Positions 34,331 to 43,330 of a stretch of DNA of 64,000 nt are shown one piece after another (position 1 is the stretch's first letter; each line of letters starts with the position of its first letter). A model generated the notes under the pieces. The model was not told where the DNA came from. It saw nothing but the letters and a program-made list of their open reading frames with translations, and did not search any database. The translations under genes and the position numbers were made by a program. Source of the DNA: Nocardia cyriacigeorgica (GTDB lineage Bacteria > Actinomycetota > Actinomycetes > Mycobacteriales > Mycobacteriaceae); assembly GCF_010868145.1 (NCBI RefSeq), contig NZ_JAAGUY010000002.1, positions 266,245 through 330,244 on the forward strand, in the 5' to 3' direction.

Positions 34331-35392
34331 ATGCCCAGGTGGCTGTTGCATGTCGATCTCGACCAATTTCAGGCGGCGGTGGAGTTCCGTCGTCATCCGG
34401 AACTGCGCGGACAACCGGTGATCGTCGGCGGGAACGGTGACCCAGAGGAGCCGCGCAAGGTGGTCACCTGCGCCTCCTATCCGGCGCGCGCCTATGGCGT
34501 GCGGGCAGGCATGGCATTGCGCACGGCGGCTCGCAAATGTCCGGACGCGATATTCATGCCGCTGGACATGGCAATCTATGAGGAGGCATCCGACGAGGTC
34601 ATGGCCGTATTGCGGACCTTCGGCCCGGTAGAGGTGTGGGGCTGGGACGAGGCGTTCCTTGCCGCCGACACCGACGACCCGGAGGCGCTGGCCCGTGAGA
34701 TCCGCGCCGCCATCGCCGAACTGGACCTGACCTGCTCGGTCGGCCTCGGCGACAACAAGCTCACGGCCAAGCTCGCCACCGGTTTCGCCAAATCCTCCGG
34801 TAAGGATTCCGCGCAACCGGGTGCGGGCGCCGAGGCCGGCATGTTCCGGCTGACCGCCGCCAACTGGACCGAGGTGATGGCGCACCGTCCGACCAGTGCG
34901 CTCTGGGGTATCGGCAACCGGATCGCCGCCAGGCTCGCCGAGCTCGACATCAATACCGTCGGCGACTTGATGGCATCGGATCGGCATCGCCTGGCCGACG
35001 TTTTCGGCCCGAGCACCGGCCCGTACCTGTGGGTGCTCGGCAAAGGCGCAGGCGATACCGATGTCGTCACCGAGCCGCGAATCCCCGTTGGCCGCAGTAA
35101 ATCCGAAACCTTCCCGCACGATCTCACCGAACGCGAGGAGATCCGCGCCCAGGTCGAGCGGCTTGCGGGCGAGGTAGCCGATGAGATGTCCGCCGCAGGC
35201 CGCGTCACCATCCGGGTGTCGGTGACCGTGCGCACGAATACCTTCTATACGCGCAGCAAGCAGTCCAAACTTCCCGAGCCGACCACCGACCGCGCCGCCA
35301 TCATCGAGACGGCGCTGCGCATCATCGACCGCTTCGAACTGGATCGGCCGGTTCGGCTGCTCGGGGTGCGGCTCGAATTGGTGCCGGTCTGA
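34331..35392 (+). CDS. dinB: Y-family DNA polymerase, DinB2-type
   Basis: A 353-aa translesion polymerase. Palm carboxylates are visible in HVDLDQF (Asp9) and in WGWDEAF; the little-finger domain occupies roughly 240-353. The C-terminus lacks an obvious beta-clamp motif. The residue at the steric-gate position (Asp9+5) is Gln14, where most DinB enzymes have Phe or Tyr and Mycobacterium smegmatis DinB2 has Leu14. Ribonucleotide incorporation is therefore plausible. Monocistronic, followed closely by a reductase gene. Confidence 0.92.
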   Translation: MPRWLLHVDLDQFQAAVEFRRHPELRGQPVIVGGNGDPEEPRKVVTCASYPARAYGVRAGMALRTAARKCPDAIFMPLDMAIYEEASDEVMAVLRTFGPVEVWGWDEAFLAADTDDPEALAREIRAAIAELDLTCSVGLGDNKLTAKLATGFAKSSGKDSAQPGAGAEAGMFRLTAANWTEVMAHRPTSALWGIGNRIAARLAELDINTVGDLMASDRHRLADVFGPSTGPYLWVLGKGAGDTDVVTEPRIPVGRSKSETFPHDLTEREEIRAQVERLAGEVADEMSAAGRVTIRVSVTVRTNTFYTRSKQSKLPEPTTDRAAIIETALRIIDRFELDRPVRLLGVRLELVPV

Positions 35393-35427
35393 CCTCGCGG
35401 ACGGGTCACGCTCGTATGCTCGGGCAC

Positions 35428-36420
35428 ATGGAATTCTGGGCGATGGTGGCACACGAATCGGACAACGGCGTCGTGCTCGCGCGACAGGAGGTCGGGGCGG
35501 AGTTCCTCGGGCCGGGTGCGGTGACGATCAAGGTGCACTACTCGAGCGCCAACTTCAAAGACGGGCTCGCGATCACCCCTGGCGGTGGTGTGGTGCGCAA
35601 TTATCCGATCGTCCCTGGCATCGATATCACCGGCGAGGTCGTGGAATCCGAATCCGACGACTTCGCCCCCGGCGATCAGGTGGTGGCCCACGGCTACGAG
35701 ATCGGCGTCTCGCACAACGGCGGTTTCGCCGAATACGCCAGGGTGCCCGCCGAATGGGTGGTGAAGCTGGACGGTCTGTCCACCCGAGACGCGGCGGCTC
35801 TCGGCACCGCCGGTTTCACCGCGGCATTGAGCGTGCAGGCCCTGCTCGACCGCGGTCTCACCCCCGATGACGGCGCCATTTTGGTGACCGGCGCGACCGG
35901 CGGGGTCGGCAGCGTCGCCATCGACATCCTGTCCGGGCTCGGCTACGAGGTCATCGCCTCCACCGGCAAAACCGACGCCGCCGATCACCTGGCCGACCTC
36001 GGCGCCAACGAGGTGATCGGGCGGTTGCCGGAACCGGATACGAAGGTGCGCCCGCTGTCGAAGGCCCGCTGGGCGGGTGCCGTCGACAGCGTCGGCGGTG
36101 CTTCGCTCGCCTACGTGCTGAGCGCGATCGGCTACGGCGGAGCCGTCGCGGCCAGCGGCCTGACCGGCGGCACCGACGTCCCGACCACTGTCATGCCGTT
36201 CATCCTGCGCAATGTGGCGCTGCTCGGTATCGACTCGGTCAACCACCCGATCGACAACCGTCGTGCGCTGTGGACCCGGCTGGCCAACGAACTGCGGCCG
36301 CGCCATCTGTCCGATATCGAGAACTTCGCCCCGATCACCGACGCCGAGCGGGTGCTGCGCTCCATCAAGGACGGCACCCACTCGGGTCGGACGGTCTTCG
36401 GCGTCGCCGGCGAGTTCTGA
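35428..36420 (+). CDS. YhdH/AcuI-type zinc-independent alcohol dehydrogenase (quinone/acryloyl-CoA reductase)
   Basis: A 330-aa MDR-superfamily NADPH-dependent reductase. GroES-like half carries SSANFKDGLAIT and YPIVPGIDITGEV, with no zinc ligands; the Rossmann half has LVTGATGGVGSVAIDIL. These are the YhdH/YhfP/AcuI signatures; AcuI reduces acryloyl-CoA to propionyl-CoA, but physiological substrates of many members are unknown. ATG 35428 (MEFWAMVAH) is preferred over 35416. Confidence 0.88.
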   Translation: MEFWAMVAHESDNGVVLARQEVGAEFLGPGAVTIKVHYSSANFKDGLAITPGGGVVRNYPIVPGIDITGEVVESESDDFAPGDQVVAHGYEIGVSHNGGFAEYARVPAEWVVKLDGLSTRDAAALGTAGFTAALSVQALLDRGLTPDDGAILVTGATGGVGSVAIDILSGLGYEVIASTGKTDAADHLADLGANEVIGRLPEPDTKVRPLSKARWAGAVDSVGGASLAYVLSAIGYGGAVAASGLTGGTDVPTTVMPFILRNVALLGIDSVNHPIDNRRALWTRLANELRPRHLSDIENFAPITDAERVLRSIKDGTHSGRTVFGVAGEF

Positions 36421-36501
36421 ACGTTCAGGCAGTATTGGATTTGCCTGTTCCGGAGGGCCTGCGTGGTGACGCTCCGCTACCGCCTCCGGCCCTTGACCGG
36501 G

Positions 36502-38382
36502 TCAGGCGGCGACCGGAGCGGGTTCCTCGGCGAACTGCGTCCGGTACAGCTCCGCATAGCGACCGTTCGCGGCGAGCAGCTGCGGATGGGTGCCGCGCTC
36601 GACGATGCGCCCGTCTTCCAGCACCACGATCAGGTCGGCGGCGCGAACGGTGGACAGCCGGTGGGCGATGACGAGCGCGGTGCGGCCCTCCAGTGCTTCG
36701 GTCAGCGCTTCCTGGACCGCGGCCTCCGAGGTGGAGTCCAGCGAGGCGGTGGCTTCGTCGAGGATGACCACGCGCGGTTGCTTGAGCAGCAGCCGGGCGA
36801 TGGTCAGCCGCTGACGTTCACCACCGGAGAGCCGATAGCCACGCTCGCCGACGACCGTGTCGAGCCCGTCGGCCAGCGAGGTGATCAGATCGCGCAGCCG
36901 AGCCCGTTCCAGGGCATCCCACAGCTCGGCCTCGGTCGCCTCCGGCCGGGCCAGCAGCAGGTTGGCGCGGATGGTGTCGTGGAACAGGTGCCCGTCCTGG
37001 GTGACCAGGCCGACGGTCTGCTGCAGCGACTCGGTGGTCAGCTCACGCACATCGACGCCGTTGATCCGGACCGCGCCGTGGTCGACATCGTAGAGCCGCG
37101 AAACCAGCTGCGCGATAGTCGATTTACCGGCGCCGGAGGAGCCGACCAGCGCCACCAGCTGGCCCGGCTCGGCCCGGAGCGAGATGTTGTGCAGCACCTC
37201 GACTCCGCCGCGGGTGTCGAGGGTCGCGACCTCTTCGAGCGAGGCAAGCGACACTTTGTCCGCCGACGGGTACCCGAAGCGCACCCCGTCCAACTCCACC
37301 GCGGCGGGCCCGTCCGGTACCGCGACGGCGTCGGGCGCTTGCTCGATCAGCGGTTTCAGGTCGAGCACCTCGAACACGCGCTCGAAGCTCACCAGTGCCG
37401 ACATGATCTCCATCCGCGCGCTGGCCAACGCCGTCAGCGGCGAATACAGGCGGGTGAGCAACAGTGACAGCGCGACCACCGCGCCCGCATCCAGCTGCCC
37501 GCGCAGGGCGTACCAGCCGCCCAACCCGTAGACCAGCGCGATCGCCAGCGCCGAGACCAAGGTCAGCGAGGTGACGAAGATGGTCTGCAACATGGCCGAG
37601 CGCACCCCGATATCGCGCACCCGCCGGGCCCGCAGCGCGAACTCGTCGGATTCCTGGTGGGGACGGCCGAACAGCTTGACCAAGGTCGCGCCGGGTGCGG
37701 AGAACCGTTCGGTCATCTGAGTGCTCATCGCCGAGTTCAGGCCTGCGGCCTCGCGCTGGATATCGGCGAGCCGGTCACCCATCCGCCGCGCCGGGATCAC
37801 GAACACCGGCAGCAGCAGCAGGGCGAGCAGGGTGATCTGCCAGGACAGCTGGATCATCACCACCAGCGTCAGCGCGACCGTCACCAGATTGGCCACCACT
37901 CCGGACAGGGTGTCGCTGAAGGCGCGCTGCGCGCCGATCACATCGTTGTTCAACCGGCTGACCAGCGCACCGGTGCGAGTTCGGGTGAAGAAGGCGATGG
38001 GCATCTTCTGTACGTGATCGAAGACGGCGGTGCGTAGATCGAGGATCAAGCCCTCACCGATGCGGGCCGACAGCCAGCGGATCACCAGTCCGAGCGCGGC
38101 GTCGACGACGGCGATCGCACCGATGGCCACCGCGAGCAGGACCACCACCCGCGGCGCCGCACCGTCGACGATGTCGTTCACCACCCGTCCCGCCAGCAGC
38201 GGTGTCGCGACGGCAAGCAACGCCGACACCACGCTGAACAGCAGGAACGCGCTCATGCGCCGCTTGTGCGGTGCGGCGAATCGCAGAATCCGCCGGGCCG
38301 TCGCCATACTGAACGGTCGCTGCTCCTCGGGCGCGTTGATCCGCCGATATATCTGGCTCCGCGCCACCGATTCGATGCTCAC
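36502..38382 (-). CDS. ABC exporter, fused TM and ATPase domains (MsbA/multidrug type)
   Basis: A 626-aa half-transporter: six TM helices (about 40-320) followed by an ABC ATPase with Walker A VGSSGAGKST, signature LSGGERQRLTIARLLL, Walker B VVILDEATASLDS and H-loop VIAHRLST. It would homodimerise and export lipids or drugs. GTG 38382 has AAGGA 9 bp upstream and is preferred over GTG 38400. It lies behind a promoter with a 19-bp spacer containing a dyad, the arrangement used by MerR-type activators. Divergent from the FAD/Fe-S oxidase. Confidence 0.93.
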   Translation of the reverse strand: MSIESVARSQIYRRINAPEEQRPFSMATARRILRFAAPHKRRMSAFLLFSVVSALLAVATPLLAGRVVNDIVDGAAPRVVVLLAVAIGAIAVVDAALGLVIRWLSARIGEGLILDLRTAVFDHVQKMPIAFFTRTRTGALVSRLNNDVIGAQRAFSDTLSGVVANLVTVALTLVVMIQLSWQITLLALLLLPVFVIPARRMGDRLADIQREAAGLNSAMSTQMTERFSAPGATLVKLFGRPHQESDEFALRARRVRDIGVRSAMLQTIFVTSLTLVSALAIALVYGLGGWYALRGQLDAGAVVALSLLLTRLYSPLTALASARMEIMSALVSFERVFEVLDLKPLIEQAPDAVAVPDGPAAVELDGVRFGYPSADKVSLASLEEVATLDTRGGVEVLHNISLRAEPGQLVALVGSSGAGKSTIAQLVSRLYDVDHGAVRINGVDVRELTTESLQQTVGLVTQDGHLFHDTIRANLLLARPEATEAELWDALERARLRDLITSLADGLDTVVGERGYRLSGGERQRLTIARLLLKQPRVVILDEATASLDSTSEAAVQEALTEALEGRTALVIAHRLSTVRAADLIVVLEDGRIVERGTHPQLLAANGRYAELYRTQFAEEPAPVAA

Positions 38383-38427
38383 CTCGGTATGTCCTTCCAC
38401 TCCCCGCCAGTCAACCTCAGGCCACCG

Positions 38428-38458
38428 ACACTAAGACCTCAACAAAGGTTGAGCGCAA
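38428..38458 (-). promoter_or_regulatory. MerR-type promoter of the ABC exporter
   Basis: On the minus strand: -35 TTGCGC, spacer of exactly 19 bp, -10 TAGTGT. A perfect dyad CTCAAC-CTTT-GTTGAG occupies the -35 end and spacer (38438-38453). Overlong 19-bp spacers with internal dyads are the hallmark of promoters twisted into alignment by MerR-family regulators. No merR gene is nearby. Confidence 0.55.
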
Positions 38459-38511
38459 GTTGTTTCCTCGGGTAGATCGGGTCACCAGGCGGGCGGCATA
38501 GGGTGGACACC

Positions 38512-41304
38512 GTGACCGACGAGGACGGGCGGGTTCGGCTGGCGCGGGCATTGCGTCCGCGAATCGGCGGTGAGGTCGACGTTTCGGATCGGCGTCGCGC
38601 CGAGTACTCCTCGGATGCCTCCAACTATCGAGTGCTGCCCACCGCGGTGGTGTTCCCGCGCGAGGATGCCGATGTGGCGGCCGTACTGGAATTCGGGCGG
38701 GCCGATGGCATCCCGGTCACGGCGCGCGGTGCGGGAACATCGGTGGCGGGCAATGCCATCGGGCCCGGCATCGTGCTGGATTTCAGCCGGCATATGGACG
38801 CCGTACTGGAGCTGGATCCCGTCCACCGCACCGCCAGAGTGCGGCCAGGCCTCGTGCTGTCGGGTTTGCAGCGCCGGGCCGCGGCGCACGGGTTGCGATT
38901 CGGCCCCGACCCATCGACCCAGAACCGCTGCACGCTCGGGGGCATGATCGGCAACAACGCCTGCGGCCCGCACGCCCTGGCCTGGGGTCGCACCGCGGAC
39001 ACCGTCCGCGAACTGCGCGTCATCGATGGCACCTGCACCGAACGACGACTGGCGGGCGATCTGGCCGCCGTACCCGGCCTACCCGAATTCACCAGGGACG
39101 CACTGGCTGTGTTGCGCACCGATCTCGGCCGATTCGATCGGCAGGCCTCCGGCTACGGGCTGGAACATCTTCTGCCCGAACGTGGTTCGTCGGTCGCCAA
39201 GGCGTTCGTCGGCACCGAGGGCACCTGCGGTCTGCTGTTGGAAGCGACGGTCGAGCTGGTGCCGGTGCCGTCGGCGACAGTCCTCGCGGTGCTCGGCTAC
39301 CCAGATATGGCCACCGCTGCCGACGATATCGCCGCGGTCACCGCGTGCGCACCGATCGCGGTGGAAGGTATCGATGCCCGGCTCGTCGATATCGTCCGCG
39401 CGCACCGCGGCACCGTGCCCGACCTACCCCGCGGAACAGGCTGGCTGTTCGTCGAACTCGCGGGCGAGACCCCGGAACACGCCTATGCCGCCGCGATGAC
39501 GCTGTGCCGTTCGGCAGGCGCCCTCGACTCCACGATCGTCACCGATCCCGCTGCCACCGCGGCCCTGTGGCGCATCCGCGCCGACGGGGCCGGGCTCGCG
39601 GGCCGCGCCCCCGGCGGACAGCCCGCGTGGCCCGGCTGGGAGGACGCCGCCGTCCCGCCGCAACATCTCGGCGCCTACCTGCGTGATTTCGCCGACCTCA
39701 CCGCCGAGCATCAGGTCGACGGGCTGCTCTACGGCCATATCGGCGACGGTTGCATCCATGTGCGGCTCGATCTGCCGATCGCCGATGCACCACAACGGTT
39801 CCGGAACTTCCTGTTCGACGCCGCCGAGCTGGTGGTGCGTTACGGCGGGTCGCTGTCGGGTGAACACGGCGACGGCCGTGCTCGCTCGGAACTACTCCCC
39901 CTGATGTACTCCCCTGCGGTACTGGTATCGTTCGCCCGATTCAAGGCACTGTTCGATCCGGATGGCGTGCTGAACCCGGGAGTCCTGGTCGATCCAGCGC
40001 CGATCGATAGGGATCTGCGCCTGACCGGACTTCCGCAGGTCGCGGCCGACGGTGGCTTTTCCTATCCCCACGACGGCGGCGATCTCGGCACGGCAGTGCA
40101 CCGCTGCGTGGGTGTCGGAAAGTGCCGGGCCGATACCAGAGCCGCAGGTGGGTTCATGTGCCCGTCCTATCTGGCGACTGCCGATGAAAAGGACAGCACG
40201 CGTGGTCGCGCCAGGGTCCTGCAGGAGGTGGTGCGCGGCGCACTGCCGTGGTCGTCGCCTGCCGTCGCGGAATCGCTTGACCTGTGTCTGTCGTGCCGGG
40301 CCTGTCGTTCGGATTGTCCGGCCGGTGTCGATATCGCCACCTACAAATCCGAAACCCTGTATCGCCGGTACCGGCACCGTCCGCGGCCGATGGACCACTA
40401 CACGCTGGGCAGGTTGCCGCGCTGGCTTGCACTGGCGGGCCGCGCGCCGAGGTTGACCAATGCCGCCGCCGCGGTCGGGCCGCTGCGCCGGTTCGGTCTG
40501 CGTGCCGGTGGAATGGATCCGCGTCGTGAGGTGCCGTCGCTGGCACCGCGGAGCTTCCGGCGGATCTGGCGGGACTCGCGACCGCATGCGGCGCCGGCCG
40601 ACGGTCCCGAGGTGATGCTGTGGGTGGACACCTTCACCGACGCCTTCGATCCCGAGATCGCACTGGCCGCGGTGCGGCTGCTGGAGACACTTGGCTACCA
40701 CGTCCGGATTCCCGGCAAGCGGGTCTGCTGTGGGCTGACCTGGATCAGCACCGGTCAGCTCGACGGCGCAAGGGCACGGTTACGCGCGACGCTGGACGCG
40801 CTCGACCAGCATGTCCGCGCCGGCGGCGTCGTGCTCGGCCTCGAACCCTCCTGCACCGCCGCATTACGCGCCGACCTGCCCGAACTACTCCCCGACGATC
40901 CCCGCGCCGCGTCGACGGCGGCGGCGGTGCGCACGCTCGCGGAGTTTCTGGCCGAGCATCCGGACTGGACGCCACCGGACCGTTCCGGACAGACGGTGGT
41001 GGTGCAGCCGCATTGTCACCAGCACGCGGTCCTCGGCTTCGAGGCCGATCGCCGAATATTAGCCAGAATGGATACTGCGGTGACAGAAATCGCCGGATGC
41101 TGTGGTCTTGCCGGAAACTTCGGTATGCAGAAGGGCCATTACGACATTTCGGTCGCGGTGGCAGGAAACGGACTGTTACCGGCGCTGGAACGAGCCGGCG
41201 ACGATTCGATCGTGGTCGCCGACGGCTTCTCCTGCCGCACCCAGGTTACGCAGCTGGCCGGGCGTCGGAGCAGGCATCTGGCCCAGTTCATCCTGGGCGA
41301 CTGA
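38512..41304 (+). CDS. FAD-linked oxidase fused to Fe-S heterodisulfide-reductase-like domain (D-2-hydroxyacid dehydrogenase)
   Basis: A 930-aa two-part dehydrogenase. The N-terminal half is a PCMH-type FAD domain (TARGAGTSVAGNAIGPG) with a C-lobe ending SGEHGDGRARS. The C-terminal half has two Cys clusters for Fe-S (CVGVGKC...FMCPSY and CLSCRACRSDCPAG) and two CCG domains (VCCGLTW, GCCGLAGNFG). This is the GlcD+GlpC fusion seen in E. coli YdiJ, a D-2-hydroxyglutarate/D-lactate-type dehydrogenase feeding electrons to the membrane. Substrate here is inferred. Start GTG 38512 or 38503. A strong terminator follows. Confidence 0.88.
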   Translation: MTDEDGRVRLARALRPRIGGEVDVSDRRRAEYSSDASNYRVLPTAVVFPREDADVAAVLEFGRADGIPVTARGAGTSVAGNAIGPGIVLDFSRHMDAVLELDPVHRTARVRPGLVLSGLQRRAAAHGLRFGPDPSTQNRCTLGGMIGNNACGPHALAWGRTADTVRELRVIDGTCTERRLAGDLAAVPGLPEFTRDALAVLRTDLGRFDRQASGYGLEHLLPERGSSVAKAFVGTEGTCGLLLEATVELVPVPSATVLAVLGYPDMATAADDIAAVTACAPIAVEGIDARLVDIVRAHRGTVPDLPRGTGWLFVELAGETPEHAYAAAMTLCRSAGALDSTIVTDPAATAALWRIRADGAGLAGRAPGGQPAWPGWEDAAVPPQHLGAYLRDFADLTAEHQVDGLLYGHIGDGCIHVRLDLPIADAPQRFRNFLFDAAELVVRYGGSLSGEHGDGRARSELLPLMYSPAVLVSFARFKALFDPDGVLNPGVLVDPAPIDRDLRLTGLPQVAADGGFSYPHDGGDLGTAVHRCVGVGKCRADTRAAGGFMCPSYLATADEKDSTRGRARVLQEVVRGALPWSSPAVAESLDLCLSCRACRSDCPAGVDIATYKSETLYRRYRHRPRPMDHYTLGRLPRWLALAGRAPRLTNAAAAVGPLRRFGLRAGGMDPRREVPSLAPRSFRRIWRDSRPHAAPADGPEVMLWVDTFTDAFDPEIALAAVRLLETLGYHVRIPGKRVCCGLTWISTGQLDGARARLRATLDALDQHVRAGGVVLGLEPSCTAALRADLPELLPDDPRAASTAAAVRTLAEFLAEHPDWTPPDRSGQTVVVQPHCHQHAVLGFEADRRILARMDTAVTEIAGCCGLAGNFGMQKGHYDISVAVAGNGLLPALERAGDDSIVVADGFSCRTQVTQLAGRRSRHLAQFILGD

Positions 41305-41352
41305 CGCTTTCGCGTCGTCGGGTTCGTGGGCCCGACCACGCGAAAGCGTCAG
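41301..41352. terminator. long bidirectional terminator hairpin
   Basis: Perfect 15-bp outer stem (CTGACGCTTTCGCGT and complement) with an additional inner GTCGGG/CCCGAC stem. It overlaps the stop of the FAD/Fe-S oxidase and lies just 3' of the converging 34-codon ORF, serving both. Confidence 0.85.
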
Positions 41353-41360
41353 TAACATGC

Positions 41361-41465
41361 TCAGCTGCCGAAGGGTAGGGTCCCCGGCGGAATCTGGTAG
41401 CCCGAGCTGCCCGCGGAAACTCCACCCCAGGCGTTGAGCAACCAGTTGAGCGCGTTGGTGATCAT
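41361..41465 (-). CDS. 34-residue small protein
   Basis: A short ORF beginning MITNALNWLLNAWGG and ending PPGTLPFGS. GGAGG sits 9 bp before the ATG, an almost ideal site, and a strong terminator follows 8 bp after the stop, so it has the full outfit of an expressed unit. The N-terminal half is amphipathic with two Trp; the C-terminal half is Gly/Pro/Ser-rich. I recognise no family. Membrane-active or signalling peptide is a guess. Confidence 0.6.
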   Translation of the reverse strand: MITNALNWLLNAWGGVSAGSSGYQIPPGTLPFGS

Positions 41466-41750
41466 TGTCGAAAACCTCCGTAGTGGCGACTGCCAGCTGT
41501 TTGCCAATTCGGGTTCATATCGCCTGATATTCCGAAACTGTTACAAACGTGTCCTGACCTGCGGGTACGTCGACATCGGAACGTGATGGCGGCGGCCACG
41601 CCCGTCGGTGGTCCCGTCATGTCCACCGGCCGACCGCAGACGAGGCCTCGCGATCGATTCACCCGGCGGCATCGTCCGATCCGGTCGTCGCTCGCCGGTC
41701 CATGAGCACCCGTACCGCGCTCGCGGGACATCGGAGCGCACAATGAACCC

Positions 41751-42698
41751 GTGCGTGATGTGACTGCCGACCGGGAAACGAGCTCCGCCGGCTCGGCCCG
41801 CACAGTGACCGCCGACCGCCCGGTCGATCTCGCGCACACCCTCGCACCGCTGAGCCGCGGCCCCGGTGACCCCTGCTATCAGGTGACCCGCGACGGCGCG
41901 CATTGGCGCACCGCCCGGATGCCCTCCGGCCCGGTCACCTACCGGCTCGCGCAGGCCGATCCGTGCGCCGTCGACGCCCGCGCGTGGGGGCCGGGCGCGC
42001 AGGAGTTCCTCGACCGTTTGCCATGGATGCTGTGCCTGGACGAGGACCTGTCCGGCTTCGTGCCCACCCATCCCAAGATCGTCGAGGCACATCGCCGCCA
42101 CCCCGGACTGCGCATGCTGCGCACCGGACTGGTGTTCGAGGCGCTGGTGCCGGCCGTGCTGGAACAGAAGGTGCACACCGTCTCGGCGCATGCGTCATGG
42201 CGGCGACTGGTGCGGCAGTTCGGCACAACACCGCCGGGCCCGGCGCCCGACGGTATGCGGGTGGCCCCGGACGCCGACGGCTGGCGCTGTATCCCGTCCT
42301 GGACCTTCCACCGGGCGAACGTGGGTCCGCAGCGTTCGCAGACCATCGTGCGTGCGGCCCGAGTGGCGCAATCGCTGGAGCGTTGCACCGAGATGGAGCC
42401 CGCTGCGGCGGCCCAGCTGCTGCGCAGCGTGCCGGGGATCGGCGAGTGGACGGTCGCCGAGATCTCACAACGGGCCTTCGGCGATGCCGACGCCCTGTCG
42501 GTGGGTGATTTCCATCTCGCGGCGATCGTCGGCTGGACCCTGCTCGGGCGTCCACTCGACGATGCCGCGATGGTGGAGTATCTGGAACCGCTACGGCCGC
42601 ACCGTTATCGCTCGGTCCGGCTGTTGTCGGTCAGTGGTCAGGCGCGCAAACCGAAGTTCGGCCCGCGCACCCCGATCACCGACCATTCCTGGCACTGA
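41751..42698 (+). CDS. DNA glycosylase, AlkA/HhH-GPD-like
   Basis: A 315-aa protein of the HhH-GPD superfamily, likely a 3-methyladenine-type base-excision enzyme. The helix-hairpin-helix motif is LLRSVPGIGEWTVAEI, followed 20 residues on by the catalytic Asp region ADALSVGDFHL. The LEQKVHTVSAHASWRRLV segment fits the AlkA core helix. No Fe-S cluster Cys set. GTG start (41751 or 41760). Divergent from the 34-residue ORF across 285 bp. Confidence 0.85.
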   Translation: MRDVTADRETSSAGSARTVTADRPVDLAHTLAPLSRGPGDPCYQVTRDGAHWRTARMPSGPVTYRLAQADPCAVDARAWGPGAQEFLDRLPWMLCLDEDLSGFVPTHPKIVEAHRRHPGLRMLRTGLVFEALVPAVLEQKVHTVSAHASWRRLVRQFGTTPPGPAPDGMRVAPDADGWRCIPSWTFHRANVGPQRSQTIVRAARVAQSLERCTEMEPAAAAQLLRSVPGIGEWTVAEISQRAFGDADALSVGDFHLAAIVGWTLLGRPLDDAAMVEYLEPLRPHRYRSVRLLSVSGQARKPKFGPRTPITDHSWH

Positions 42699-42730
42699 TC
42701 ACCGAGCGGCGACCGTGCGCTGCCCCCTCA

Positions 42731-42934
42731 CTACCGCAGCGCTCGATCATCGAGGACGCACCGGCCCGCTTCGACCAGTGTCGCCCGCGCGCGCCGTCGT
42801 ACCCGGCATTCGTCGACTGTGCAGTCCAGATGTAACTGCATTGCCGCGTGGGCTTGTTCGGAGGTCATGACGCCGGGATCGTTACCGCACGCGAGTAGTG
42901 ACGCGACGTGCATGTTGAGATTGGTCAGCTGCAT
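42731..42934 (-). CDS. small Cys-containing protein, partner of the XRE cassette
   Basis: A 67-aa protein with a helical N-terminus (MQLTNLNMHVASLL) and the ending CTVDECRVRRRARATLVEAGRCV. Similar small basic Cys proteins often sit opposite DUF5753 regulators in actinobacteria, but I cannot name the family. GGAGG is 8 bp upstream. Its ATG directly follows the TAA of the 29-codon ORF (TAAATG), so translation is coupled. Confidence 0.6.
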   Translation of the reverse strand: MQLTNLNMHVASLLACGNDPGVMTSEQAHAAMQLHLDCTVDECRVRRRARATLVEAGRCVLDDRALR

Positions 42935-43024
42935 TTACGCGACCTCCGTCCACGCGGCGCGGTGGGCGTCGGGGGCGGCTCGGTCGCTGGACATCGGCGA
43001 CGACTCGGTGAGGTGTACGGTCAT
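42935..43024 (-). CDS. 29-residue small ORF upstream of and coupled to the 67-aa gene
   Basis: MTVHLTESSPMSSDRAAPDA opens a 29-codon frame with GGGGAGA before its ATG and a stop abutting the next start. Polar, no TM, Trp near the end. Either a leader peptide for the 67-aa gene or a small protein of the cassette. Confidence 0.5.
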   Translation of the reverse strand: MTVHLTESSPMSSDRAAPDAHRAAWTEVA

Positions 43025-43330
43025 GACTCTCCCCGTTCTGCGTGCGATACCTGGTGCTCGACTACCTGTTCTTTCGTGATCCCTTGTGCGAGGCAATCTT
43101 CCGGCCTGGCACACTTCCAGCACACCACCGCCGCCCACCCGAGAAGCGGTAGTTCTCGGACTTCTCTACTTTTCGCGCGAATTCCCAGCACAAGATCCGT
43201 TCTGGAGTGCAGGATTCTCCATAGTGGACGAAAGATCCATAAGCCCAGGCGAAGTGTGACGGGGGACCGCGCTCGTGGCTCCCCCGGATCGACGGCGCGG
43301 GGCCCATCCCAGAGCAGAACGGAGCATGCG
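43025..43330. promoter_or_regulatory. divergent control region of the XRE cassette
   Basis: 306 bp between the small minus-strand ORFs and the XRE regulator. It contains a 7-7-7 dyad CCGAGAA/TTCTCGG (43139-43159), a candidate operator, and a CGGGGGA/TCCCCCG hairpin (43260-43286) 45 bp before the regulator start. Autoregulation would be usual for such regulators. Confidence 0.5.
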
